Positions 26,773-35,737 of a stretch of 64,000 nucleotides of DNA are shown piece after piece. This stretch comes from Chlorobiota bacterium. GTDB taxonomy: Bacteria; Bacteroidota; Ignavibacteria; OLB7. Location: NCBI GenBank assembly GCA_028287785.1, contig JAQBOZ010000019.1, forward strand, positions 1 through 64,000, written 5' to 3'. The notes under the pieces were generated by a model that worked only from the letters and a program-made list of their open reading frames with translations, was not told the origin of the DNA and did not search any database. The number at the start of each line of letters is the position of its first letter. The stretch's first letter is position 1. The position numbers and the translations under genes were made by a program.

Positions 26773-28073
26773 CGCCGCGCGCCGATATCGTTCCGATGAA
26801 ACGCTCCGGCAAACGAAACCATCCCGACCGCCCGGTAGGCCAGCTCCAGCGCATCCTCCAGCCCCCGATCGCCGTCGGTGATGGCCGTCACCCCAAGCAC
26901 GCGACCGCCGCTCGTCACCAGCCTGTCGCCATCCAGCGTTGTTCCGGCGTGGAAGACGACAGTCCCGCCAAGTGATTCCGCGCGATCGATCCCGGTGATC
27001 TCATCCCCCTTCCGATAGCTGCCCGGATATCCTGCCGATGCCAGCACCACGCATACGGCCGCGCCGCGCGAACGGATCTCGCCGAGTTCGCCGAGCTTTC
27101 CGGTGGACGCCGCCATAAGAAGCTCGATGAAATCAGCATCGATCAGCGGCAGGACCACCTGGGTCTCGGGATCGCCGAAACGGCTGTTGAACTCCACCAC
27201 GCGCGGCCGGTCCTGATCGATCATCACCCCCACGTAGAGACATCCCGAGTACGGCGTCCCCTCCTCCCGCATCCCCGCCAGCGTCGGCTCGATGATCTCG
27301 CCGGCGATGCGGTCGAGGAGTGCCGGCGTGACGATCGGAGCGGGGGCATAGGCGCCCATGCCGCCGGTGTTCGGGCCGGTATCGCCATCTCCAACGCGTT
27401 TATGATCCTGCGATGGGGCCAGCATCCGGTAGCCGGCTCCGTCGGTAATGACGAGGATCGATGCCTCCTCGCCCGTCATAAACTCCTCGATCACCACGCT
27501 CGATCCGGCCGTGCCGAAGCTGCTTCCGCTCAACATCCCCTCGGTCGCCTCCAGCGCCTCATCGACCGTCGCGGCGATCACCACCCCCTTTCCGGCGGCA
27601 AGCCCGCTCGCCTTGATCACGATCGGCATCGAGGAGGCGGAGATAGAGGCACGCGCCTCGTCGAGCTGCTCCGATGTGAAGGTCCGCGATGCTGCGGTGG
27701 GGATCATATGCCGATGCATGAAATCCTTTGCAAACGCCTTGTCCCATTCCAGTCGCGCGGCAGCCTTCGATGGCCCGAATGTGACAAATCCCGCATCCCG
27801 CAACGCATCCGAGACGCCGGCGGCCAGCGGCGCCTCCGGGCCGACCACCACCAGATCGGCGGCCAGCTCGCGGGCAAGAGCCACCACATCCTCCGGGCTC
27901 TCGATATCGGCGCTTCGCAGTTCCGCCAGCCGCGCGATGCCGGGATTGCCGGGGGCGCAGACCAGCCGTCCAAGCAGCGGAGACTGCGCCAGCTTCCAGG
28001 CGATGGCATGCTCGCGCGCGCCCGAGCCCAGAAGAAGAATGGTCATCTGCCGCCGTGTGGAATCGTTCATCAT
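26757..28073 (-). CDS. purD: Phosphoribosylamine--glycine ligase
   Basis: Start at ATG 28073 is supported by a strong GGAGGAG about eight bases upstream; a second ATG follows immediately and a third lies at 28046, where most family members begin (TILLLGSGAREHAIAWKLAQ). The protein is about 438 residues. It catalyses the second step of purine synthesis: phosphoribosylamine plus glycine plus ATP. Signatures: GSGAREHA at the N-terminus, DLVVVGPEAPLAAGV, IVIKASGLAAGKGV (ATP-grasp lysine), AYAPAPIVTP and VEFNSRFGDPETQVVLP (the PurD signature). With guaB nearby it contributes to purine nucleotide supply. A palindrome overlaps its 3' end. Confidence 0.95.
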   Translation of the reverse strand: MMNDSTRRQMTILLLGSGAREHAIAWKLAQSPLLGRLVCAPGNPGIARLAELRSADIESPEDVVALARELAADLVVVGPEAPLAAGVSDALRDAGFVTFGPSKAAARLEWDKAFAKDFMHRHMIPTAASRTFTSEQLDEARASISASSMPIVIKASGLAAGKGVVIAATVDEALEATEGMLSGSSFGTAGSSVVIEEFMTGEEASILVITDGAGYRMLAPSQDHKRVGDGDTGPNTGGMGAYAPAPIVTPALLDRIAGEIIEPTLAGMREEGTPYSGCLYVGVMIDQDRPRVVEFNSRFGDPETQVVLPLIDADFIELLMAASTGKLGELGEIRSRGAAVCVVLASAGYPGSYRKGDEITGIDRAESLGGTVVFHAGTTLDGDRLVTSGGRVLGVTAITDGDRGLEDALELAYRAVGMVSFAGAFHRNDIGARRSGMV

Positions 28074-28131
28074 GCTCTGGTCTCCTCCCCGGTTGATCGC
28101 CGGGAGAGCGGGTTGTGGAATACGGTTGGGA

Positions 28132-29568
28132 TTAGATGCGGAGAGAGTAGGCAAGGATGCGGGCCAGCCGCTCGGTCAGATGCCGCTGGTCGTGTTCCCG
28201 CGCCAGCCCCTCGTTGCCGACCGGAAGCTGCTCTTCCCGCCATTGCGTATAGAGCACATGGATGGCCGCGGCGATACCGTCGACATTCTCGGGATCGACG
28301 AACGTGGCCGCGCCATACTCGTTCAGGACGGTTCTGACGATCCCCTCCGGGGCCAGGGCAAGGATCGGCCTGCGCGAGCCGATATACTCGTAGACCTTTC
28401 CCGGCGTGATCGATGGGTCGTAGATCGTCAGCCAGAGGACATCGCTCGCCAGCAGGTTGCGTACCGCCTGATGATGCTCCACATAGCCGGTCGTGACAAG
28501 GGCGGAGGATACGCCGAGCTGCGCGGCCATCTTCCGGAAGCTCTCCTGGAACGTGCCGATGAAGCAGACCTCGATCTCATCGCGCGTCTCCGGGTATTGC
28601 GCGAAGATCTTCGCGAGCGCCATGAAGAAGAACTTCGGCGTGCGGCGGGCATCGAACAGGCCGCTGTAGGTGAAGCGCATCTTGCGGGAGCGCGGGAGCG
28701 GGAAGCGGTTTGCAAGGCGGAAATCCTGCGGATCGTAGCCGCTCGGGATGATATGAACCGCCTCGTGCGTAAGGAACGGATAGCGGGCGATCAGCTTCTC
28801 CTTGATCTTCCGGTTCACCACCACCACGCCGTCGGAGTTCTTCAGCACCGCCTCCTCCAGCCCCGCCGCGTACCCGCGATGCAGCGGCGTTGCGTAGAAG
28901 TAGTTCCGGTTATCGAGCCACGGATCGCGGTAATCGACCACCAGCGGGATGCCGAGCTGCTTCTGCAGTTCCTGGCCGATGAGGAAGGAGGTAAACGGCG
29001 GCGCGGTGGCAAGGATCGCGTCGAAATGCTCGTGCTTCGCCAGCTCCAGCGCGCGCTTCAGCGCGTACCGTTTCCAGCCGATCTTGTTGTCCGGCTGGAG
29101 GAAGACATGGGTAAGGCCGCTCAGCATTCTCCTGCGCCCGTCCGGCGGCATCTTGATGGTCCCCTTGCGACGGAAGAGCCGCAATGGATCGAGCGTGCCG
29201 GTCCTCTCGATCTTCACCCCCGCCTCCAGCACCTCCTCCAGCAGCGAGTAATCGTAGGCGAAATAGCCCACGTCACCCACGGTCAGCACGGTCGGCTCCC
29301 AGCCGTAGTTGCGGAGATACTTCGTGAACTTGGCGATCCTGAGCACGCCGCTCAACCCCATCGGCGGATAGTAGTAGGCGATCACCAGCAATTTTCTCCG
29401 CCGGGCCACCGGATCGGCCTGACGCGGCGCACCGATGCTCCTGGCCCGATATCCCGGCTCCGACGGGTCAAGGCGGTCCGCCTCCACCCGTTCTTCCTGC
29501 TCGGGATGATCGTTATGGAACGCCCCCGGTTCGATGTTCTGGTCGTCGTTGTTCACGGATAAAGGCAA
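28132..29568 (-). CDS. Glycosyltransferase family 4-like protein
   Basis: The longest frame starts at a TTG (29568); a GTG at 29556 in frame is an alternative and no Shine-Dalgarno decides. An N-terminal acidic, probably disordered extension of about 57 residues comes first. The GT-B fold then starts RRKLLVIAYYYPPMGLSGV, with PLVVDYRDPWLDN in the middle. The donor domain has FTYSGLFDARRTPKFFF and ITPGKVYEYIGSRRPILALA. It resembles the GT4 enzymes with an N-terminal 'YYPP' motif used in capsule, O-antigen or surface glycan assembly. The cytoplasmic acceptor and sugar are unknown. Confidence 0.82.
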   Translation of the reverse strand: MPLSVNNDDQNIEPGAFHNDHPEQEERVEADRLDPSEPGYRARSIGAPRQADPVARRRKLLVIAYYYPPMGLSGVLRIAKFTKYLRNYGWEPTVLTVGDVGYFAYDYSLLEEVLEAGVKIERTGTLDPLRLFRRKGTIKMPPDGRRRMLSGLTHVFLQPDNKIGWKRYALKRALELAKHEHFDAILATAPPFTSFLIGQELQKQLGIPLVVDYRDPWLDNRNYFYATPLHRGYAAGLEEAVLKNSDGVVVVNRKIKEKLIARYPFLTHEAVHIIPSGYDPQDFRLANRFPLPRSRKMRFTYSGLFDARRTPKFFFMALAKIFAQYPETRDEIEVCFIGTFQESFRKMAAQLGVSSALVTTGYVEHHQAVRNLLASDVLWLTIYDPSITPGKVYEYIGSRRPILALAPEGIVRTVLNEYGAATFVDPENVDGIAAAIHVLYTQWREEQLPVGNEGLAREHDQRHLTERLARILAYSLRI

Positions 29569-29666
29569 GGGATTTCAGACGGAACGAAATGGGCTTTCAG
29601 CCCGGATGGCGCGGAACGCCGCGAGAGCCATGATGACCCTCGGGCGTCCGGTCCGCGAAAACGGGA

Positions 29667-30740
29667 TCAGATAATGATGAGATCCTTCGGGGCGCGGGTG
29701 AGAACCCGGCAACCGTTCCCGGTGATCACCACGTCATCCTCGATACGGACGCCGCAGCGGTTGGGAATATAAATGCCAGGCTCGATCGTGACAACCATTC
29801 CAGGCTTCAGAATCTGCCCCTCGCCACGGAAGGAGATGCCCGGCCCCTCGTGCACGTCGATGCCGAGCCCGTGCCCCGTGCCATGGCCGAACTCCGCGCC
29901 ATAGCCGGCGGCGGCGATCTCATCCCGGCAGACATCGTCCAGCTCCTTGCCGGTCATCCCGGCGCGGGCCGCGGCCACCCCCTTGATCTGCGAACGGAGG
30001 ACGATATCGTAGATGGAGCGCGCTTCATCATTCGGCTTCCCGACCGCGAACGTGCGGGTCATATCGGAGTTGAACCCGTTGTGAATGCAGCCGAAATCGA
30101 GCGTGACCATCTCCCCTTTCCTGATCTTCTTCGTGCTGGCGCGACCATGCGGCAGCGCCCCGCGCGCGCCGGAGGCGACGATGATGCCGAACGCATCCCC
30201 CTCCGAGCCGAACTTCTTGCCGAGATAGCTGATCTCCATCGCCACCTCGTTCTCCCGCATCCCCGGCTTCACGATCGCGAGAATCTCCTTGTAGACCTTT
30301 GCCGCCATGTCGGCCGCCTTCTTGATCGAGGCAACCTCGCTGTCGGTCTTGATCATGGTGAGATCCTCCACCATCGAGCCGGTCTTCTCCAGCTTGACGC
30401 GCCTGAACGCCTTCTTCAGCCCCTCCAGGGCCGCCACCGTAACATACGTCTCCTGAAACCCCACGCTCATCCCCGGAGCCACAATCCCATCGGCCACCAG
30501 ACGCTGGTACGGCGCGGGCTCGATGATCCCCTCCACCCCCGGAAGAAGCTCACCGGCGATCTGCTCCTGATAGCGGAAATCGGTGATGAACACCGCGCGT
30601 CCCGCCGATGTCACCAGCAGGATGCCGGCGCTTCCGGAGAAGCCGGTCAGATACCGGATGTGGGTAAGACGGGTGATGAGGATCGCGTCGAGCGATGCCT
30701 CCTTCAGTTGATCGCTGAGCTGAGTAAGTCGGTTGGACAT
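29667..30740 (-). CDS. Xaa-Pro aminopeptidase / prolidase-like M24 metallopeptidase
   Basis: Start at ATG 30740 gives 357 residues. An N-terminal creatinase-like domain (about 1-125, with LITRLTHIRYLTGFSGSAGI) is followed by the M24 pita-bread domain. The five metal ligands are visible: the Asp pair in LDFGCIHNGFNSDMTRTF, the His in GHGTGHGLGIDVHEGPG, and two Glu in VVTIEPGIYIP and RIEDDVVITGNG. It would cleave an N-terminal residue next to proline or an Xaa-Pro dipeptide in the cytoplasm. Length (about 355) matches the short PepQ/YpdF-type enzymes rather than long PepP. It sits upstream of the GT4 gene on the same strand. Confidence 0.92.
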   Translation of the reverse strand: MSNRLTQLSDQLKEASLDAILITRLTHIRYLTGFSGSAGILLVTSAGRAVFITDFRYQEQIAGELLPGVEGIIEPAPYQRLVADGIVAPGMSVGFQETYVTVAALEGLKKAFRRVKLEKTGSMVEDLTMIKTDSEVASIKKAADMAAKVYKEILAIVKPGMRENEVAMEISYLGKKFGSEGDAFGIIVASGARGALPHGRASTKKIRKGEMVTLDFGCIHNGFNSDMTRTFAVGKPNDEARSIYDIVLRSQIKGVAAARAGMTGKELDDVCRDEIAAAGYGAEFGHGTGHGLGIDVHEGPGISFRGEGQILKPGMVVTIEPGIYIPNRCGVRIEDDVVITGNGCRVLTRAPKDLIII

Positions 30741-30896
30741 GATGCTGAGGCTCCGTTGAAAAAGCTGATTGGCCGATATAACGCCGGAAACGCTCCGGGA
30801 TGTCCGGCGTATTCGCCCGCGCCGGGCGGAGGTTGCACTGAAACCCGCGCCCGTCCGCATTCAATGCCGCCACGAAGTGGCCTCCCGTCAGGGGCC

Positions 30897-32360
30897 CTAA
30901 TAATAATTGGGCGACTGCTTGGTGACCGTGATATCGTGCGGGTGCGATTCCCGCAGGCCGGCGGCGGTCATCTTGGTGAACTGGGTGTCCCGCTTCATCT
31001 CGTCGATGCCGTGACAGCCGCAGTATCCCATCGCCGCGCGAAGTCCGCCGATCATCTGATGCACCACCTCCGCCAGCGGCCCCTTCGATGGCACGCGCCC
31101 CTCGATCCCCTCCGGCACCAGCTTCGGCAGGCTGTCCTCGACATCCTGGAAATAACGATCGGCGGAGCCCTGCACCATTGCGCCGAGCGAGCCCATTCCC
31201 CTGTACGCCTTGTAGGAGCGCCCTTCCAGGAGGATCTTCTCCCCCGGCGCCTCATCCACCCCGGCGAACATCCCGCCGATCATCACGATATCAGCCCCCG
31301 CCGCGATCGCCTTGGCGATATCGCCGGTCTGCTTGATCCCCCCGTCGGCGATGACCGGCACTCCATGCTCCCTGGCAACCTCCGCCACGTCCATCACCGC
31401 CGTAAGCTGCGGCACCCCGACCCCCGCGATCACGCGGGTGGTGCAGATGGAGCCCGGCCCGATTCCCACCTTCACGCCATCGACGCCCGCCTCGATCAGC
31501 GCCAGCGCCGCGGCTGCGGTGGCGATATTGCCGGCGATCACCTGGAGTTCCGGGAACTTCTCCTTTACCATCCGCGCCGTCTCGATCACCCGCTGCTGAT
31601 GCCCGTGCGCCGTATCGACGATCACCAGGTCAACCCCCGAACGGACCAGCGCCGCGACGCGATCCACCGTATCCGGCGTAACGCCGACTGCGGCGCCCAC
31701 GCGAAGGCGACCATGTTCATCCTTGGATGCATGGGGGTACTGCCGTTTCTTCCGGATATCCTTGAAGGTGATCAGCCCCTTCAGCAATCCCTCCGCGTCG
31801 ACAACCGGGAGCTTCTCGATGCCATGCTTCTGGAGGATCAGCTCCGCCCCCTCCAGGGTGGTCCCGACAGGCGCCGTGATCAGGTTGGCCGATGTCATCA
31901 CCTCGCTGATCGGCAGGTTCAGATCCGGCTGGAACCGGAGATCGCGGTTGGTGACGATGCCGACCAGCTTTCCGGTCTCGTCGACGATCGGGACGCCGCT
32001 GATCGAAAACTTCTTCATCAACATCAGCGCATCGGCCACGCGGCTCATCAGCCCGAGCGTGATCGGGTCCAGGATCATTCCGCTCTCCGAGCGTTTAACC
32101 CGCTGCACCTGCTCCGCCTGCTCCTCGATCGTCATGTTCTTATGGATGATGCCGATGCCCCCCTCGCGCGCCAGGGCCATCGCCATGGCCGCCTCGGTGA
32201 CGGTGTCCATCGCCGCCGAGACAAGTGGGATATGGAGCCTGATGCCGCGTGTGATGTTGGAGGAGAGATCGACTTCGCGCGGGAGAACATCGCTGTAGCG
32301 GGGGACCAGCAGCACGTCGTCGTAGGTAAGTCCTTCGCCGAGAATCTTCGGGAAGCTCAT
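30897..32360 (-). CDS. guaB: Inosine-5'-monophosphate dehydrogenase
   Basis: Start at ATG 32360, giving 487 residues, the normal length. It oxidises IMP to XMP with NAD+, the committed step to GMP. Visible: N-terminal [17 protein letters not shown], two CBS domains (about 95-205, with [19 protein letters not shown] and [20 protein letters not shown]) for nucleotide sensing, [11 protein letters not shown], the catalytic loop [15 protein letters not shown] with the active Cys near 304, [30 protein letters not shown] and the flap region [15 protein letters not shown]. It has no obvious operon partner; the M24 peptidase is downstream. Confidence 0.96.
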   Translation of the reverse strand: MSFPKILGEGLTYDDVLLVPRYSDVLPREVDLSSNITRGIRLHIPLVSAAMDTVTEAAMAMALAREGGIGIIHKNMTIEEQAEQVQRVKRSESGMILDPITLGLMSRVADALMLMKKFSISGVPIVDETGKLVGIVTNRDLRFQPDLNLPISEVMTSANLITAPVGTTLEGAELILQKHGIEKLPVVDAEGLLKGLITFKDIRKKRQYPHASKDEHGRLRVGAAVGVTPDTVDRVAALVRSGVDLVIVDTAHGHQQRVIETARMVKEKFPELQVIAGNIATAAAALALIEAGVDGVKVGIGPGSICTTRVIAGVGVPQLTAVMDVAEVAREHGVPVIADGGIKQTGDIAKAIAAGADIVMIGGMFAGVDEAPGEKILLEGRSYKAYRGMGSLGAMVQGSADRYFQDVEDSLPKLVPEGIEGRVPSKGPLAEVVHQMIGGLRAAMGYCGCHGIDEMKRDTQFTKMTAAGLRESHPHDITVTKQSPNYY

Positions 32361-32584
32361 AGAAGATTGGGAGAACGTTGATGGAAAGGCCCCCAGGGGT
32401 GCCGGGAAGAATAAAGCTATAAAGTTACCCAACCGCCGACCATCACGCAAGAATGCGGACGTGTCGATACATGTATGATACACCGGATGCCGCGGAATCC
32501 GGGCGGGGCGGCGATGAGGGAACCGGATGGCGAATAGGGATCGCCCGCTGTCGCCATCTTTTTCAGTAGATTCACGTTCATACA

Positions 32585-33496
32585 ATGGCCGACAGACGAT
32601 ATACGATCAACGCGTTCACGGTGAAGCTGGAGGTTCCCCCCTCCATCTCCACCGGCCCCCTCGACACGACTCCCTCCGACCGGGAGCTGGAGCGCGATGT
32701 CATGGATCTGCTCGGCTTCTTCGAGAAGTTCGATGTCCACGCCACCTTCTTCACATCGGACGCCATCACGTCCCGTATTCCGCGCCTGATCAGGACCATC
32801 AGCGATGCCGGGCACGAGGCCGCGATCCTCTCGCCAAGGTTCCTCTCACCGCTCGACCAGCTTCTTCGCTTCCGCGAGGAGATCGCAACCGCGAAGTCCC
32901 GTCTGGAGGAGGCTCTGGGGCATGAAGTGATCGGCTGCCGCCTGACGCCGATCACCTCCGGCTGGCGCTCGCCCGCGATGATCGAAACGCTTGTGCAGGA
33001 GGGGTTCATCTACAGCTCGAGCACATTTCCGAAGCAGAGCATCCGCCCGCTTCTCCTCTCCGGGACCGGCAAGGCACATCGACTTCAGACACCGTCCGGG
33101 ACGCTGTGGGAGCTTCCGCTGACAAGCTGGCGACCGTTCGGCATCGGGATGCCGTCGATCAGGGCGGCCGGCGGGCCATCGCTGAGCGTCAACCCGGCGT
33201 GGATCGTGGCGCGCGGCGTGGAGGGGATGAACCGTCACGGCGAGCCGGCGATCCTCTACATTCACTCATGGGGGCTGAGCACGGCCGACCCCGACTATGG
33301 CTCGCTGCCGTTGCGCGAACGGCTGCTCCGCTACGGCCCGCGCGAGGAGATCATCGGCAAGCTGACCAAAATCTTCCGCTCCTACAGGTTCGGCAGCATC
33401 CGGGAGGCGTTTGCCTCACGGCTGATCACCGAATCGAGCCGGCCGTCCAATCCGCGCCGCACAAGCATTGTCCGTCTGAATCCTGATGCGTTGTGA
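32585..33496 (+). CDS. Degenerate polysaccharide-deacetylase-like protein
   Basis: A 303-residue protein related to the NodB/PDA family, closest to the DUF3473-carrying XrtA/PEP-CTERM-associated deacetylases. The layout is preserved: [12 protein letters not shown] in place of the first strand with the metal-binding Asp pair, [38 protein letters not shown] in place of the His-box 'GHEhxxHxxxH', and [20 protein letters not shown] with YSSST, as in this subfamily. A C-terminal part with [14 protein letters not shown] follows. The Asp-Asp and His-box ligands appear to be missing, so it is likely not a metal-dependent deacetylase but a glycan-binding or regulatory relative. It starts 224 bases from guaB, divergently. 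Confidence 0.78.
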   Translation: MADRRYTINAFTVKLEVPPSISTGPLDTTPSDRELERDVMDLLGFFEKFDVHATFFTSDAITSRIPRLIRTISDAGHEAAILSPRFLSPLDQLLRFREEIATAKSRLEEALGHEVIGCRLTPITSGWRSPAMIETLVQEGFIYSSSTFPKQSIRPLLLSGTGKAHRLQTPSGTLWELPLTSWRPFGIGMPSIRAAGGPSLSVNPAWIVARGVEGMNRHGEPAILYIHSWGLSTADPDYGSLPLRERLLRYGPREEIIGKLTKIFRSYRFGSIREAFASRLITESSRPSNPRRTSIVRLNPDAL

Positions 33497-33498
33497 GG

Positions 33499-33553
33499 GT
33501 AAGGGCACGTTTCGTAATGGCGCGTTTTGTAAGGGCACGTTTGAAACGTGCCC
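33499..33553. repeat. Intergenic palindrome, family member 3, with a preceding half copy
   Basis: A perfect palindrome with arm GGGCACGTTT and central G lies at 33533-33553 and is flanked by GTAA on one side and CGAC on the other. A partial copy (gtaagggcacgttt) precedes it at 33499, so the unit gtaagggcacgttt occurs twice, 30 bases apart. It lies between the deacetylase-like gene and nuoE. Confidence 0.75.
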
Positions 33554-33674
33554 CGACGGAGCGTTGTAACCGCGTCGCAACGACTGCAACGAACAGTCGC
33601 AGAACGGCCCTTGTTTTCTTCGTAGCTTTGCGGATTATCCGAACTCATACAATCGATCATTTCTGATTCCTGGT

Positions 33675-34190
33675 ATGCACGATACTCATTCGAACGAGGT
33701 AATGGAGGAGATCCCCGGACCAATCGAGTTTACAGCGGAGGAGCGCGAGCGTTTCGAGCGGCTGAAGAAACTCTATCCGACGCCAAAATCGGCCATCATG
33801 CCGGTTCTCTGGATGGCTCAGAAGAAGTGGGGATGGCTTTCGACGGGTGTGATGAAATATGTGGCGGAGCTTCTTGAACTCCCCTACTCGCATGTGTTCG
33901 GCGTGGCGTCGTTCTATACCATGTATTTCAAGAAGCCGATGGGGCAGTTTCACGTACAGGTATGCACCAACGTGAGCTGCATGCTCAGAGGCGGGGAGCG
34001 GCTGTACGATCATGTCTCCAAACGCTATGGAATCGGGCATAACCAGCGGACGCAGGATGGGAAATTCTCGCTTGAGGAAGTGGAGTGCATGGGAGCCTGC
34101 GGAGGCGCGCCGATGGTGGTCATCAACGAGGATTACCACGAAAATGTGACGGTTGAGCAACTGGACCAGCTTCTTGCCGGGCTCGGTTGA
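33675..34190 (+). CDS. nuoE: NADH-quinone oxidoreductase subunit E (24 kDa), stand-alone
   Basis: A 171-residue thioredoxin-like [2Fe-2S] subunit of respiratory complex I. The four cluster ligands are present: Cys97 and Cys102 in VCTNVSCMLRGG, and Cys138 and Cys142 in VECMGACGGAPMV. The N-terminal helical region (LKKLYPTPKSAIMPVLWMAQ) and the YSHVFGVASFYTMYF segment are typical. NuoE transfers electrons from the FMN in NuoF and acts on the cytoplasmic arm. No nuoF or other nuo gene is next to it; the following gene is a T9SS protein. The complex is therefore split in this genome, or this copy serves another NAD(P)H-linked enzyme such as a hydrogenase or formate dehydrogenase. Confidence 0.93.
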   Translation: MHDTHSNEVMEEIPGPIEFTAEERERFERLKKLYPTPKSAIMPVLWMAQKKWGWLSTGVMKYVAELLELPYSHVFGVASFYTMYFKKPMGQFHVQVCTNVSCMLRGGERLYDHVSKRYGIGHNQRTQDGKFSLEEVECMGACGGAPMVVINEDYHENVTVEQLDQLLAGLG

Positions 34191-34430
34191 ACGATGATGG
34201 CCGCGATCGGGCGGAGCATCGTATTCTGTAACGAAACAGCCGTCCGCCGAATTTCATAGGATAGCATACCGATATGAAATGTGGCATGCCTTCTGTATAA
34301 GGAAGTTTAAAGAGATTCTACACATTCCTTGCGGTCGGTGATGAAACATTTCCCCGCAAGACCAGTCTAGAGGATGTGGTTGACGTTTCGAGACCCCTGA
34401 TGAACTAATCCCTTGTTGAATGGTGGCATT

Positions 34431-35264
34431 ATGAAACAGCTTACTACTTCACATTTACGCATCGCACAATACGCTCTGAGCACACTGGTAGTGGCCCTGC
34501 TGTCGCCGTTTATCCTGCATGGGAGGATTGCTCCTCTCAGCATGAAACACGCTGTCGGCGTTGGGACCGGCACCACGGGGACATATACCGTCAAACTGAG
34601 CGATTATCCCGCGCTGGCATCGGTGGGGGGATCGGTTCGCCTTTCCAGCACCGATCAGCTTGCGTTGAACCCCGATCATCTGGCGCATCGCACGGCATCG
34701 AAGGCCTATCCCATCGCTCTGACGCGTGTCGCCAGAACAGGACGGGATGCGTTCTCAGCAGTCTCCACCTACTGCGGCCCCTCCTGCGATGGCCGCGCGG
34801 CGGAATACGATGCAACCATGCGGGAGTTCGTCTGCGAGACCGGCGCAACATTCAAGGTTGATGGAAAGCCCTCGGTAAAGCCCGGCATCCCGATCACGGA
34901 GGGGCTGAAAACGTTCCCCGCGATCTACAACGCCGATGCCGGCACCGTTACGCTCCAGAACGTATCGTCGATGAAGGTCAGCGAGTCGGACGAAATCCCC
35001 TCGAAGCTCTTCCTCGACCAGAACTACCCGAACCCGTTCAACCCGACCACGATGATCCGTTACGGACTTCCGAACGGCACAAACGTCAAGATTTCGATCC
35101 ACTCGCTGCTCGGGAACCAGATCAGGGTTGTGATGGATGGATGGCAGGATGCGGGGAACTACACGTACGATTTCTCCGCGCAGGACCTTCCCTCCGGCGT
35201 TTATTTCTATCGCATGCAGACCGACCTTGGAACGCTTACGCGCAGGATGACGGTTTCGAAGTAA
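34431..35264 (+). CDS. T9SS protein with a Rieske-like domain lacking its histidine ligands
   Basis: Start at ATG 34431 (an in-frame TTG at 34413 is less likely); 277 residues. A signal-type hydrophobic segment (ALSTLVVALLSPFIL) comes first. Residues about 45-185 follow a Rieske fold: TVKLSDYPALASVGGSVRLS, IALTRVARTGRDAFSAVSTY, then CGPSCDG where a Rieske protein has box 1 (CTHxGC), MREFVCETGATFKVDG where it has box 2 (CxCHG), and VKPGIPITEGLKTFPAIYNA. The Cys of each box is near-aligned but both His are absent, so a Rieske-type 2Fe-2S cluster is unlikely. The last 80 residues are a T9SS type A sorting domain (LDQNYPNPFNPTTMIRYGLP to VSK). Extracellular; function unknown. Confidence 0.75.
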   Translation: MKQLTTSHLRIAQYALSTLVVALLSPFILHGRIAPLSMKHAVGVGTGTTGTYTVKLSDYPALASVGGSVRLSSTDQLALNPDHLAHRTASKAYPIALTRVARTGRDAFSAVSTYCGPSCDGRAAEYDATMREFVCETGATFKVDGKPSVKPGIPITEGLKTFPAIYNADAGTVTLQNVSSMKVSESDEIPSKLFLDQNYPNPFNPTTMIRYGLPNGTNVKISIHSLLGNQIRVVMDGWQDAGNYTYDFSAQDLPSGVYFYRMQTDLGTLTRRMTVSK

Positions 35265-35312
35265 CCGTACAGGAGCCCGAACCGATAGAGCGATATGGAT
35301 AGAATAGAGAAT

Positions 35313-35350
35313 GGGGCAACGCTGCGGATCAGCGTTGCCCCATTTCTTTT
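35313..35350 (+). terminator. Strong intrinsic terminator
   Basis: A perfect 12-bp stem (GGGGCAACGCTG and its complement) with a five-base loop, followed by ATTTCTTTT, 49 bases after the T9SS gene stop. It separates it from the convergent small membrane protein. Confidence 0.9.
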
Positions 35351-35400
35351 ACAGCTCCCGACAGACGCGACGGTGGCAGGCTCTCCTCTCCGGCCCGACC

Positions 35401-35676
35401 TCAACCTGCCGCCATCAGAGCGCCGAAGAAGAGCGTGAAGGAGATGCCGAGAAGCCCGCCAACCAGCAGGCTCCGCACCATCATCATCCGTGGCAGCGTC
35501 GGAGCGCTCGGATGCAGCCAGCGGCGGTTAAGGAACATCAGCGCCACCGCAGTGATACCGAGCCCTGAAATACCGAAGTAGCCCTGCCGCGGAAACACCA
35601 CGATATGGACAACCGACATCGCCACCGCGATCAGCCCCAGCACGCCAAGCAATATGAAACCGTTCCGCCTGTGCAT
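35401..35676 (-). CDS. Small membrane protein of unknown function
   Basis: A 91-residue protein with three predicted transmembrane helices: GFILLGVLGLIAVAMSVVHI (about 6-25), FGISGLGITAVALMFLN (about 34-50) and SLLVGGLLGISFTLFFGALM (about 69-88). The basic stretch NRRWLHPSAPTLPR joins helices two and three. It lies 62 bases downstream of rny on the same strand and may share its transcript. I recognise no family; the gene could also be an accessory envelope protein. Confidence 0.65.
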   Translation of the reverse strand: MHRRNGFILLGVLGLIAVAMSVVHIVVFPRQGYFGISGLGITAVALMFLNRRWLHPSAPTLPRMMMVRSLLVGGLLGISFTLFFGALMAAG

Positions 35677-35737
35677 ATCGTGGACATCCGGCGTGATCGA
35701 GCGGGGAGTTCAGCCGTCCGCCCGATCACGCCATTGA

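Noticed and set aside
29850-32381. An 843-codon plus-strand frame across the M24 peptidase and guaB
   Set aside because: Antisense to two clear enzymes with catalytic motifs; composition-driven open frame.
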